From PCC-6406 sp964353225 (GTDB lineage Bacteria > Cyanobacteriota > Cyanobacteriia > Phormidesmidales > Phormidesmidaceae): a stretch of 15,594 nucleotides of DNA. A program made the position numbers and the translations under genes. Shown here one piece after another: positions 7,572 to 13,576 of the stretch. The stretch is taken from NCBI GenBank assembly GCA_964353225.1, contig CAYGVA010000085.1, positions 1 through 15,594 of the forward strand, in the 5' to 3' direction. Numbering within the stretch: the stretch's first letter is position 1; each line of letters begins with the position of its first letter. The notes beneath the pieces were generated by a model. That model searched no databases. It had not been told where the DNA came from and saw only the letters and a program-made list of their open reading frames with translations.

Positions 7572-8399
7572 TCACATGAGGCGGGCGGTGCCCGAGATGC
7601 GGATCGAGCTGCCTGGGGTGGGGGAAATCTCGGCTTTGAGACGCGATCGCAGGCCCATATCTTCCCCTTGGACGATATCGATTGCCCCGCCATGGGGCCA
7701 GCCAATATCCCGCAGATAACCAGCCAACGCAGCGGTGGCCGCCCCGGTGGCCGGATCTTCGTAAACGCCGCCAGAAGCGAAGGGATTGCGGGTATGAAAC
7801 AGTTGCGGGGTCTCGGCGTAGGCCAAGCAAATCGTGACCCATCCAGCCCGATTCATCAGTTCTCGACCGGCAGCAAGGTCATACTTCATCACAGCCAGAG
7901 CAGCGCGGGTGTTGAGGCCCACGACCAAATGGCCTGCACCCCCATGGGCATTGGCTGGGGGCAGTTGGGGGGCCAGGTCGTCCTGGCTATAGCCGAAGAG
8001 CGCTAAGGCTTCAGCAACGAGCTGCGGATCGGCGGGGGCGCTACGGGTCGGGGGGGATTGCAGCGCTGCCGAAATAACCTCCCCCTGACGTTGCCCCTCA
8101 ACGGTGATGTCTGCATCATTGAGTTTCAGCGAAAAGATGCCGTCGCCGTGGCTCAGCGCTAGGGCGGCCCCGAGGGCGATCGTGGCATGGCCACAGAAGG
8201 GCACTTCTGACTCGGGGGAGAAGTAGCGCACCCGCCAAGCCTCGTTGAGGGGGGCGGCGAAGGCGGTTTCTGAGAACCCTACCTCCGCAGCGATTCGGCG
8301 CATTTCGACTTCGCTGGGATGCGCTTCTGCAATGACGACCCCAGCAGGATTCCCACCCGTTTCACCATCCGAAAAAGCGGCAATTTTGAGAACATCCAT
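7572..8399 (-). CDS. PhzF family isomerase/epimerase
   Basis: Cytoplasmic enzyme of the PhzF (diaminopimelate-epimerase fold) family; members isomerise small acids, such as the phenazine precursor DHHA, but most have unknown substrates. From the ATG at 8397-8399 the product has 275 residues. Motifs are GNPAGVVI (16-23), GFSETAF (41-47, catalytic E44), RYFSPESEVPFCGHAT (58-73) and EDPATGAA (214-221). No phenazine genes are nearby, so phenazine synthesis is not implied. An AGG-type site precedes this ATG. An upstream in-frame ATG at 8466-8468 would add 23 residues and overlaps the stop of the decayed VOC gene as ATGTCTAA, which would fit former translational coupling. I prefer 8399 because the family fold begins there. 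Confidence 0.9.
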   Translation of the reverse strand: MDVLKIAAFSDGETGGNPAGVVIAEAHPSEVEMRRIAAEVGFSETAFAAPLNEAWRVRYFSPESEVPFCGHATIALGAALALSHGDGIFSLKLNDADITVEGQRQGEVISAALQSPPTRSAPADPQLVAEALALFGYSQDDLAPQLPPANAHGGAGHLVVGLNTRAALAVMKYDLAAGRELMNRAGWVTICLAYAETPQLFHTRNPFASGGVYEDPATGAATAALAGYLRDIGWPHGGAIDIVQGEDMGLRSRLKAEISPTPGSSIRISGTARLM

Positions 8400-8460
8400 G
8401 GGAGCACCTAATGTTGTCTGGGGTTCGTCTATGGGTTGCAAGATTGAATGAATCGGTCGA

Positions 8461-8566
8461 TTAGACATGCTGGCCAATCAGGATGGCGTTGCCGTCGGGA
8501 TCGGTAAGGGTAAAGCTAGCTGGCCCTTGTTTACCCCCAAGGATGCGCTACGTTCACCCACTCAAC
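8461..8566 (-). pseudogene. 3' remnant of a VOC/glyoxalase-family gene
   Basis: The last 24 codons read GGKQGPASFTLTDPDGNAIL followed by IGQHV and TAA (8461-8463). This is the C-terminal strand and DPDGN motif of vicinal-oxygen-chelate proteins. Upstream the frame hits TAG, while another frame reads VEWVNVAHPWG, the natural preceding segment, so the break is a frameshift at a run of five G on the minus strand (8534-8538). Further upstream only stop-broken sequence is seen and no N-terminus. It is the broken 5' partner of the PhzF gene. Confidence 0.65.
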
Positions 8567-8787
8567 CCACCGACGCTAGAAAACCATTGGCCGCTAGTAC
8601 CGACATATGTTGCCGCACGATTGGGGATAACAGGAAGGAGGGCATCAGGAGCCAGGGAGTTAGAAGCTGGAATGGTTCAGGAATTTATGTCGCAGTGTAC
8701 TAGAAGCGGCCTCAGCCAAACGACGAGACGAAACGCAACAAACACAGCCTCATTCAAACTCAGGCATCCGCCTCTTTGTCAAGGTTG
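8567..8787. other. Spacer upstream of the small one-helix gene
   Basis: Between the recognisable VOC end and the promoter at 8788 I see no gene, RNA or repeat I can support. The minus strand may hold further unrecognisable debris of the VOC gene (a 30-odd codon open stretch in one frame). Confidence 0.4.
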
Positions 8788-8816
8788 TTTACAAAACGAT
8801 ACTTTTGCGTTACATT
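8788..8816 (+). promoter_or_regulatory. Sigma70-type promoter of the small one-helix protein gene
   Basis: TTTACA (8788-8793, 5 of 6 consensus) and TACATT (8811-8816, 4 of 6) are separated by the ideal 17 bases. This predicts a start near 8823 and a leader of about 67 bases containing short inverted repeats (for example ACGCC-AA-GGCGT). It ends with AGGAG (8877-8881), 8 bases before the ATG. Confidence 0.55.
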
Positions 8817-8889
8817 GATTTACATAAGGAAAGCGGTTACGCCAAGGCGTTATTCAAGCTGCTTTCTATTGAAAATAGGAGTTCGCAAC

Positions 8890-9120
8890 ATGATCACGCT
8901 TCTTATCGCCCTTGTTGTGGTTGGCTGGACTGCCGCCGCCATCATCGGGACCCAGGCTTATTACATGGGTGAGCAAACCAAGCCCATCCACGAGCGCAAC
9001 TGGAATTCTGCCGGTTTTGAGCAAACTGCAAAACTGGTTACCGGCCGCGACACTGATTACAGCAACCGCATTCCCAGCTATAGCGGTGACGCCTATAACA
9101 GCACGGCCCTAGGCAACTAA
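8890..9120 (+). CDS. Small single-helix membrane protein, possibly a photosystem II accessory (Psb35-like) protein
   Basis: A 76-residue product: one N-terminal transmembrane helix (about 2-22, ITLLIALVVVGWTAAAIIG), then a polar tail with GEQTKPIHERNW, a GRDTDY segment and a run of Tyr/Ser/Asn. The ATG at 8890 is chosen because AGGAG lies 8 bases before it; an upstream in-frame ATG at 8776 lies before the promoter. It is a complete unit with promoter, ribosome binding site and terminator. The helix plus the GTQAYY/GEQTKPIHERNW block resembles, from memory, a conserved small cyanobacterial thylakoid protein; Psb35, which stabilises the CP47 assembly module, is the best candidate. I could not check this, so no symbol is given. 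Confidence 0.85.
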   Translation: MITLLIALVVVGWTAAAIIGTQAYYMGEQTKPIHERNWNSAGFEQTAKLVTGRDTDYSNRIPSYSGDAYNSTALGN

Positions 9121-9146
9121 TCCCGATAGACCGGATGCTTTGACGA

Positions 9147-9158
9147 CGCGCATGCGCG
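9147..9158. repeat. 12-bp perfect palindrome CGCGCATGCGCG
   Basis: Perfect palindrome between the small-protein stop and its terminator. It is not the HIP1 octamer. Its role is unknown; it may be chance or a modification site. Confidence 0.5.
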
Positions 9159-9162
9159 AGAG

Positions 9163-9187
9163 GGGGCCGATTAACGGCCCCTTTTTT
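9163..9187 (+). terminator. Intrinsic terminator of the small one-helix gene
   Basis: GGGGCCG (9163-9169), loop ATTAA, CGGCCCC (9175-9181), then six T (9182-9187). Textbook form, 42 bases after the stop codon. Confidence 0.93.
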
Positions 9188-9212
9188 ATTGCCCATTTCA
9201 TAGATAGCCCCC

Positions 9213-9431
9213 ATGACCTTAGCTCCAAGACCGCAACCATCCTCTGACCTGATGCACTTTCTCCAGGGTGAATTGGCCGTACCCGCAGCGGCAATTCAGC
9301 TCGGGATGCGCCAGACCCATGGCAGCGCGACCCTGTTACCGATGGCGCTTTGGCAGTACGGGTTGGTAACAATGACTGAGCTAAATCAAATCTTGGACTG
9401 GCTAGAGCAACGCCCTGCTCCCGTCGCTTAA
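9213..9431 (+). CDS. DUF2949 domain protein
   Basis: A 72-residue soluble protein of a short cyanobacterial family with unknown function. The pattern LMHFLQGELAVPAAAIQLGM, LLPMALWQYGLV, then ELNQILDWLE at the C-terminus matches DUF2949. It is predicted mostly helical, with no membrane segment or signal peptide. The ATG is preceded by only a weak ribosome binding site. It lies after the terminator of the small one-helix gene, so it needs its own promoter, which I could not locate. Its TAA shares bases with the TAA of the hybrid kinase on the other strand. Confidence 0.85.
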   Translation: MTLAPRPQPSSDLMHFLQGELAVPAAAIQLGMRQTHGSATLLPMALWQYGLVTMTELNQILDWLEQRPAPVA

Positions 9432-11074
9432 AGGGCCGTTTTGGGTAGCTGCACGGTAAAGCGAGTCCCTTTACTGATTTGGCTTTCGACCCCAACGACA
9501 CCGCCATGGAGCTCTACGGCAGTTTTGGCAATGTGTAGCCCTAGGCCAGTACCGGGAATCGCACCCACGTTACTGCCCCGGCTAAAGGATTGAAACAAGC
9601 GGTGCTGATCCGCTGAGGGAATTCCGATACCTTCATCCTTGACGTGGCAGATGAGCTGAGATTCGGTGCCGATCAGCTGTATCTTCACCGCTCCCCCCGC
9701 TGGGGAATATTTGACGGCATTAGAGAGCAGGTTGCCAAACACCTGGCGTAACAGGCCGCGATCGCCCATGAAATTCCCCATCTCCCCGCGCGTCGTGAGG
9801 GAGATGTCATGTTTGTGTGGGTTCACCAATTGCTGATCTTCAATCAACTGCGTTAGAAACTGTCCCAGATCTAAGGGCACGGGCTGTAGCTTTAAGCGGT
9901 TGAGTTCCGCCTGATTCACCATGAGCATGTCACTCACCAGCGCTGACATGTGTTTGGATTTTTGCTCAATGATGTCGAGCAACCGGTCTCGGGTCTGGGG
10001 TACTAGGGCTTGCCGATGAACCTTGAGGGTCTCTGCCGCAACCTGGATGGCGGTGAGGGGCGCATTGTACTCATGGGACACCGTCGCGATAATCTGCGAT
10101 TTAAAGGTATTCAGGGCCTTTTCTTTCTCTAGGGCAATTTGGGTTTGGGCCAAAAGCTCCGCCTGTTGAATGGCGATCGCCACATGGATCGATAGCTCAT
10201 CGAGGAGATCAACTTCATCGCCCTGCCATGTGCGGGAGGTTGAACATTGATGGGCCACAATCAGTCCCCAGAGTTGATGGGTTTCCGAGGCCTCCGACCA
10301 GATCAAAATCGGCGTGATTAAACTGGCCCTCACTTCAAACCTGTCTAGCAGGGCCACATGGCAAGGATCGAGCCCCGCCGTCTTAATATCCGCCACGATT
10401 TGTCTCCGACCGTGGCGGTAGTCCTCTACCCCTTGATTTTGAAAGTAGGTGTCTCGAACAATGACGCCCAGGGCAGAGGTCCAACCCGCCCCCACTGACT
10501 CAGCAATAATCAGGCCACTCATATCGGGGGCAAACTGATAGGCTAAGACGCGATCGCACCCCAGCAACTGCCGCACTTCTGTGACAGCGGTTTGCAGGGT
10601 TTGATCGAGTTCTAAGGATTGACGAATACGAAAGGCAATCCGGGCCAGCAGCCGCTGTCGGTCTTGATTTTTGCGCAGTTGTTGTCGAAGCTGGGCTTGA
10701 TGCACCACATTACGGACAGTCCGCTGCAACACCTCTGGATTAAGTGCGTCCTTGACCAGATAATCCTGCGCACCCCCCTTCATTGCCTGCACCGCCACCT
10801 GTTCGTCCCCATGGCCGGTCAACATAATCACGGCGGTATGGGGATATTGGGCCTGCAATACCTTGAGGACCTCTAACCCACTCCTGTCCGGGAGTTGAAA
10901 GTCCAGCAAAATCACGTCAAATTCCTGACGTTCGCAAAGCAGTAACCCCTGCTCAGCACAACTCGCTTCGGAGACATCGTAGTGCTGCTGGGGATCTCGC
11001 CCTAAATAACGCTGATAAATGACGCGATCAGCTTTGGAGTCATCAACAATGAGTAGTGTCCAGGCCGTGTCCAT
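9428..11074 (-). CDS. Hybrid histidine kinase: REC-GAF(cyanobacteriochrome-like)-HisKA-HATPase
   Basis: Soluble signalling protein of 548 residues (ATG at 11072-11074; a TTG three codons upstream is the alternative). The N-terminal receiver has acidic residues D11/D12, phospho-acceptor D58 (LLDFQLP), T86 and K108. The GAF domain (about 152-307) carries RVLAYQF, ESVGAGWTS, RQIVADIKTAGLDPCH with C238-H239, and LWGLIVAHQC, the pattern of bilin-binding cyanobacteriochrome GAF domains. The DXCF position reads DTYF (208-211), so the second Cys is missing. The kinase core has H334 (SHEYNAPLT), the N-box (N448, N452), DEGIGIP (D480) and GTGLGL (508-513). The H-box differs from the usual SHEFRTPLT: Ala replaces the phosphatase-linked Thr four residues after His. 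It is last in a run of four signalling genes. Light sensing is an inference. Confidence 0.92.
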   Translation of the reverse strand: MDTAWTLLIVDDSKADRVIYQRYLGRDPQQHYDVSEASCAEQGLLLCERQEFDVILLDFQLPDRSGLEVLKVLQAQYPHTAVIMLTGHGDEQVAVQAMKGGAQDYLVKDALNPEVLQRTVRNVVHQAQLRQQLRKNQDRQRLLARIAFRIRQSLELDQTLQTAVTEVRQLLGCDRVLAYQFAPDMSGLIIAESVGAGWTSALGVIVRDTYFQNQGVEDYRHGRRQIVADIKTAGLDPCHVALLDRFEVRASLITPILIWSEASETHQLWGLIVAHQCSTSRTWQGDEVDLLDELSIHVAIAIQQAELLAQTQIALEKEKALNTFKSQIIATVSHEYNAPLTAIQVAAETLKVHRQALVPQTRDRLLDIIEQKSKHMSALVSDMLMVNQAELNRLKLQPVPLDLGQFLTQLIEDQQLVNPHKHDISLTTRGEMGNFMGDRGLLRQVFGNLLSNAVKYSPAGGAVKIQLIGTESQLICHVKDEGIGIPSADQHRLFQSFSRGSNVGAIPGTGLGLHIAKTAVELHGGVVGVESQISKGTRFTVQLPKTAL

Positions 11075-11189
11075 GTACGCCAAGTAGCTGGAAGGTCCAC
11101 TCTGATGACTTTAGCGGATAGGCTGCCAAAATCATGGAGCCCCCAGGGTGTTTTTTGATTTGCAGGGATCACAGCAAACCGGGGCTGGA

Positions 11190-11645
11190 CTAACTCAAAA
11201 CGAAGAAAGGAGAGGTATTTGCCCCTAACCAGTAGTCCACAAATGCCTTCACCTTTTGCGTGAGTTCCTGAATGCCAACCGGCTTAACCAAATACCCGTT
11301 GGCTCCATGTTGGTAGCAAAACTCAATGTCACTTGGAGTTGAGGAACAGGTAAAGATAATGATTGGGATCGTTGTGAGGTCTTGATCCTGTTTGAGCTTG
11401 GCCAATACGGTCCTACCGTCAGTGCCGGGGAGGTTGAGATCCAGCATGATCATCCCTGGCCGGGAAAGGGTATCGGCCGCTTCATAGCGGCCAGTGCGAT
11501 ACATCAAATCCAGGGCCTCATCACCGGTTTGGCAACGATAGATTGGGCTTTGCACCTCCATTTGCCGCATCAGTCGCTTCAACATGCGGAAATCAGCAGT
11601 GCTATCTTCAACAACCAGGAGGGGGGCAGAGTGACTGGCAGCCAT
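11190..11645 (-). CDS. Single-domain response regulator (Rcp1-like class)
   Basis: Stand-alone receiver of 151 residues with no DNA-binding domain. It has E13-D14 for metal binding, phospho-acceptor D69 (IMLDLNLPGTDG), T99 (IFTCSS), and K121 followed by Pro (YLVKPV). The LVVEDSTADFRMLKRL start and the long loop before D69 match the Rcp1/CheY-like class that pairs with cyanobacterial phytochromes and hybrid kinases. It lies between the GAF kinase and the REC-GAF kinase, with gaps of 169 and 115 bases, and is a likely phosphate acceptor from one or more of its neighbours. The ATG has no clear Shine-Dalgarno sequence. A dyad sits 22 bases upstream of the start. Confidence 0.95.
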   Translation of the reverse strand: MAASHSAPLLVVEDSTADFRMLKRLMRQMEVQSPIYRCQTGDEALDLMYRTGRYEAADTLSRPGMIMLDLNLPGTDGRTVLAKLKQDQDLTTIPIIIFTCSSTPSDIEFCYQHGANGYLVKPVGIQELTQKVKAFVDYWLGANTSPFFVLS

Positions 11646-11667
11646 TTAAAACCAAAGACCAGATGCT

Positions 11668-11681
11668 AAAGTTGAAACTTT
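11668..11681. promoter_or_regulatory. Dyad AAAGTT-GA-AACTTT before the response regulator gene
   Basis: Perfect 6-bp arms with a 2-base centre, 22 bases upstream of the ATG. On the coding strand a weak promoter, TTACAC-N17-CATAAA, places its -10 box directly before the dyad, so a bound protein would overlap the transcription start. The loop is too short for an RNA hairpin, which favours a DNA-binding site. The regulator is unknown. Confidence 0.35.
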
Positions 11682-11814
11682 TATGAACCTGAAATTAACA
11701 TTGTGTAACTTTTGTCCCCATAAACTACAGATTGTTTTTAGACATTGGTGACGCCGATATCCTGCACAAATCCCTTCTTGCCAAGAAATATCCGGGTGCG
11801 GTCTCCCTTGTGCC

Positions 11815-13275
11815 CTAACCGACGGCGGCATCACTCGGGAGCAGCCCACTTATCTCACTTTTGCCAACCCCCCTTTTTGCGTGAAGGGGAAGCTCGATCA
11901 CAAATTCTGTGCCCTTACCGACTTCAGAATGGCAAGAGAGTTGACCGCCATGTTGTTTGGCAATGATTTGATGGCTGACAAATAAACCCAGGCCATTGCC
12001 TTGTCCAATGGATTTGGTGGTGAAGAAAGGGTCAAAAATCCTTTGGTGAATCTCTGGAGGAATACCGATGCCGTCGTCAGCAATGCGAATGGCAACCCAC
12101 TCTTCATTAACGATCTCTGTCGAAATTGTGATGGTCTTAGATGCACTTGGATGGCTTTCTAGGGCATCAACCGCATTACTTAGCAGGTTCATAAAGACTT
12201 GATTTAATTGACCTGGATAGCCGGTCAACAAGGGCAGTTCTCCATAATGTTTGGTGACGGATATGGGATGTTTATGATCATCCACGGCTTTGAGGCGATG
12301 ATCCAAAATCACTAAGGTACTGTCTAAACCGGCATGAATATCAACGGTCTTGAGGCCAGCTTCGTCGAGGCGAGAAAAATTGCGGAGGGAGCGGACGATT
12401 TCTTGAATGCGATCGCTGCCGTTTCGGGTTGATTGCAAAAGTTTTTGTAAGTCGGTCTGCAAAAATTGCAGGTCACTGTCTTCAGCTAACGTTTTGAGAG
12501 CCTCGGGAGGGTTGGGATAATGGGCTTGATAGGCCTTGATGAGTGCCAACAGATCCTGGGTATACCCATCCAGATAATTGAGATTACCGTTAATAAAGGT
12601 GACAGGGTTGTTGATTTCATGGGCCAATCCCCCCACTAACTGACCCAGCGCTGACATTTTTTCACTATGGACCAATTGAGCCTGGGTTTGTTGCAGCGTT
12701 TGTAGTTGTTGTCGTAGCTCAAGTTGAGAAATGACCTGTCGCCCTAGGGCGCGAAGGGCATCCAGTTGTTCAGGGTTAAGGTCACGGGGAACGCGATCTA
12801 TGGCGCAGAGGGTGCCAATAGCGTGGCCATCGGGGGTGACGAGGGGGGTCCCGGCATAAAAGCGGATGTCGGGGTCGGCGGTGACGAGGGGATTGGTGGC
12901 AAATCGCTCATCTTCTAAGGCATTGGGGACCACCAAGGGTTGATCGGGTTGGCAGATAGCATGGGCGCAAAAGGCCAGATCCCTGGGGGTTTCATTGGCG
13001 TCTAGACCCACCTTGGACTTAAACCACTGACGATGTTCATCGACCAAACTGACCAAGGCAATGGGCGTCCCGCAAATATAGGCCGCTAGGCGAGTGAGAT
13101 CATCGAAGGCCGTCTCTGCTTCGGTGTCCAGAATTCGGTAACGTTCAAGGGCCTGTAGCCGCTCAACTTCGTTATGGGGCAAGGGGGGAGTCTGCACCGG
13201 CGTCTTTTCCTGGGGAGTTTGAGCAGGGTCTGAGCGCCTCCAGGATGTCTCAGCGTTAGAAGTTAGTATTGGCAC
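11815..13275 (-). CDS. GAF-domain sensor histidine kinase
   Basis: Soluble kinase of 486 residues. After a Pro/Thr-rich N-terminus (1-35) comes a GAF domain (about 36-185; FDDLTRLAAYICGTPIALVS, FYAGTPLVTPDG, GTLCAID), of the common type seen in many HK and GGDEF proteins, not the bilin-binding type. A short coiled coil leads to HisKA with H219 (AHEINNPVTF), then the N-box (N363, N367), ADDGIGIP (D400), FDPFFTTK and GNGLGL. The core belongs to a class common in cyanobacteria and is a paralogue of the next kinase upstream. The GTG start (13273-13275) is supported by a promoter-like site just upstream, though no clear ribosome binding site is seen. Confidence 0.93.
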   Translation of the reverse strand: MPILTSNAETSWRRSDPAQTPQEKTPVQTPPLPHNEVERLQALERYRILDTEAETAFDDLTRLAAYICGTPIALVSLVDEHRQWFKSKVGLDANETPRDLAFCAHAICQPDQPLVVPNALEDERFATNPLVTADPDIRFYAGTPLVTPDGHAIGTLCAIDRVPRDLNPEQLDALRALGRQVISQLELRQQLQTLQQTQAQLVHSEKMSALGQLVGGLAHEINNPVTFINGNLNYLDGYTQDLLALIKAYQAHYPNPPEALKTLAEDSDLQFLQTDLQKLLQSTRNGSDRIQEIVRSLRNFSRLDEAGLKTVDIHAGLDSTLVILDHRLKAVDDHKHPISVTKHYGELPLLTGYPGQLNQVFMNLLSNAVDALESHPSASKTITISTEIVNEEWVAIRIADDGIGIPPEIHQRIFDPFFTTKSIGQGNGLGLFVSHQIIAKQHGGQLSCHSEVGKGTEFVIELPLHAKRGVGKSEISGLLPSDAAVG

Positions 13276-13309
13276 ACGGGGAACCGATAAGGATAGCGTT
13301 ACATGGGAT

Positions 13310-13337
13310 ATTGTAGATACTTAAGTATCGTAGGCAA
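13310..13337 (-). promoter_or_regulatory. Promoter of the GAF kinase with a palindromic operator in its spacer
   Basis: On the minus strand TTGCCT (13337-13332, 4 of 6) and TACAAT (13315-13310, 5 of 6) are separated by 16 bases. Fourteen of these form the perfect palindrome GATACTTAAGTATC (13316-13329). The predicted start is near 13303, about 28 bases before the GTG. A dyad inside the spacer is the classical place for a repressor or a DNA-distorting activator. Confidence 0.45.
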
Positions 13338-13468
13338 TAAATGTGACATCCCTGTGACCATAGCTAGTTCGTCCGGTTTGTGCACAACCGTCTTTGACAA
13401 ATCTAAAGCGACGGCAATGGGTAACGCCCATGGGGCAATGGTGATCGCTAAGTTTCCCGATGATTGAG

Positions 13469-13558
13469 GTAACCGTCCCACACATCACGCTGGCTGAGCG
13501 GAGTCGAAGCCAGATTTATCGAAAAAGTCCCCTTCGACTCCGCTCAGGGGACGGTTAC
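13469..13558. mobile_element. 90-bp MITE-like element with terminal inverted repeats
   Basis: The ends are perfect 11-bp inverted repeats, GTAACCGTCCC (13469-13479) and GGGACGGTTAC (13548-13558). They are flanked by an exact 9-bp direct repeat, ATGATTGAG, at 13460-13468 and 13559-13567. Inside is a second inverted pair, CTGAGCGGAGTCGAAG (13494-13509) and its complement (13532-13547); the left arm has 14 extra bases. There is no coding capacity. Size, inverted ends and target duplication fit a miniature non-autonomous transposable element. No transposase is in the window. Confidence 0.72.
13522..13552 (-). terminator. Terminator-like hairpin inside the MITE-like element
   Basis: On the minus strand GTCCCCT (13552-13546) pairs with AGGGGAC (13533-13527) around a 12-base loop, followed by five T (13526-13522). 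It reads in the direction of the CACHE-like kinase and lies 24 bases after that gene's stop, so it may serve as its terminator. Confidence 0.5.
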
Positions 13559-13576
13559 ATGATTGAGAGAATAGGG

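Noticed and set aside
9109..9507. 132-codon minus-strand open frame
   Set aside because: It spans the antisense of DUF2949, a terminator and the end of the hybrid kinase gene; low-complexity translation.
11140..11160. CCCCAGGGTG followed by T6 as a terminator
   Set aside because: The stem would be only about three pairs, and the T-run is on the plus strand, where no gene ends.
12960..12975. FCAHAIC in the GAF kinase as a second bilin site
   Set aside because: This Cys is part of the common non-bilin GAF pattern (FCAHAI...VVPNALEDERF); the flanking cyanobacteriochrome motifs are missing.
13299..13481. 60-codon minus-strand open frame in the kinase spacer
   Set aside because: It overlaps both the predicted promoter and the MITE-like left end. 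The composition is somewhat protein-like, but no family or ribosome binding site is seen.
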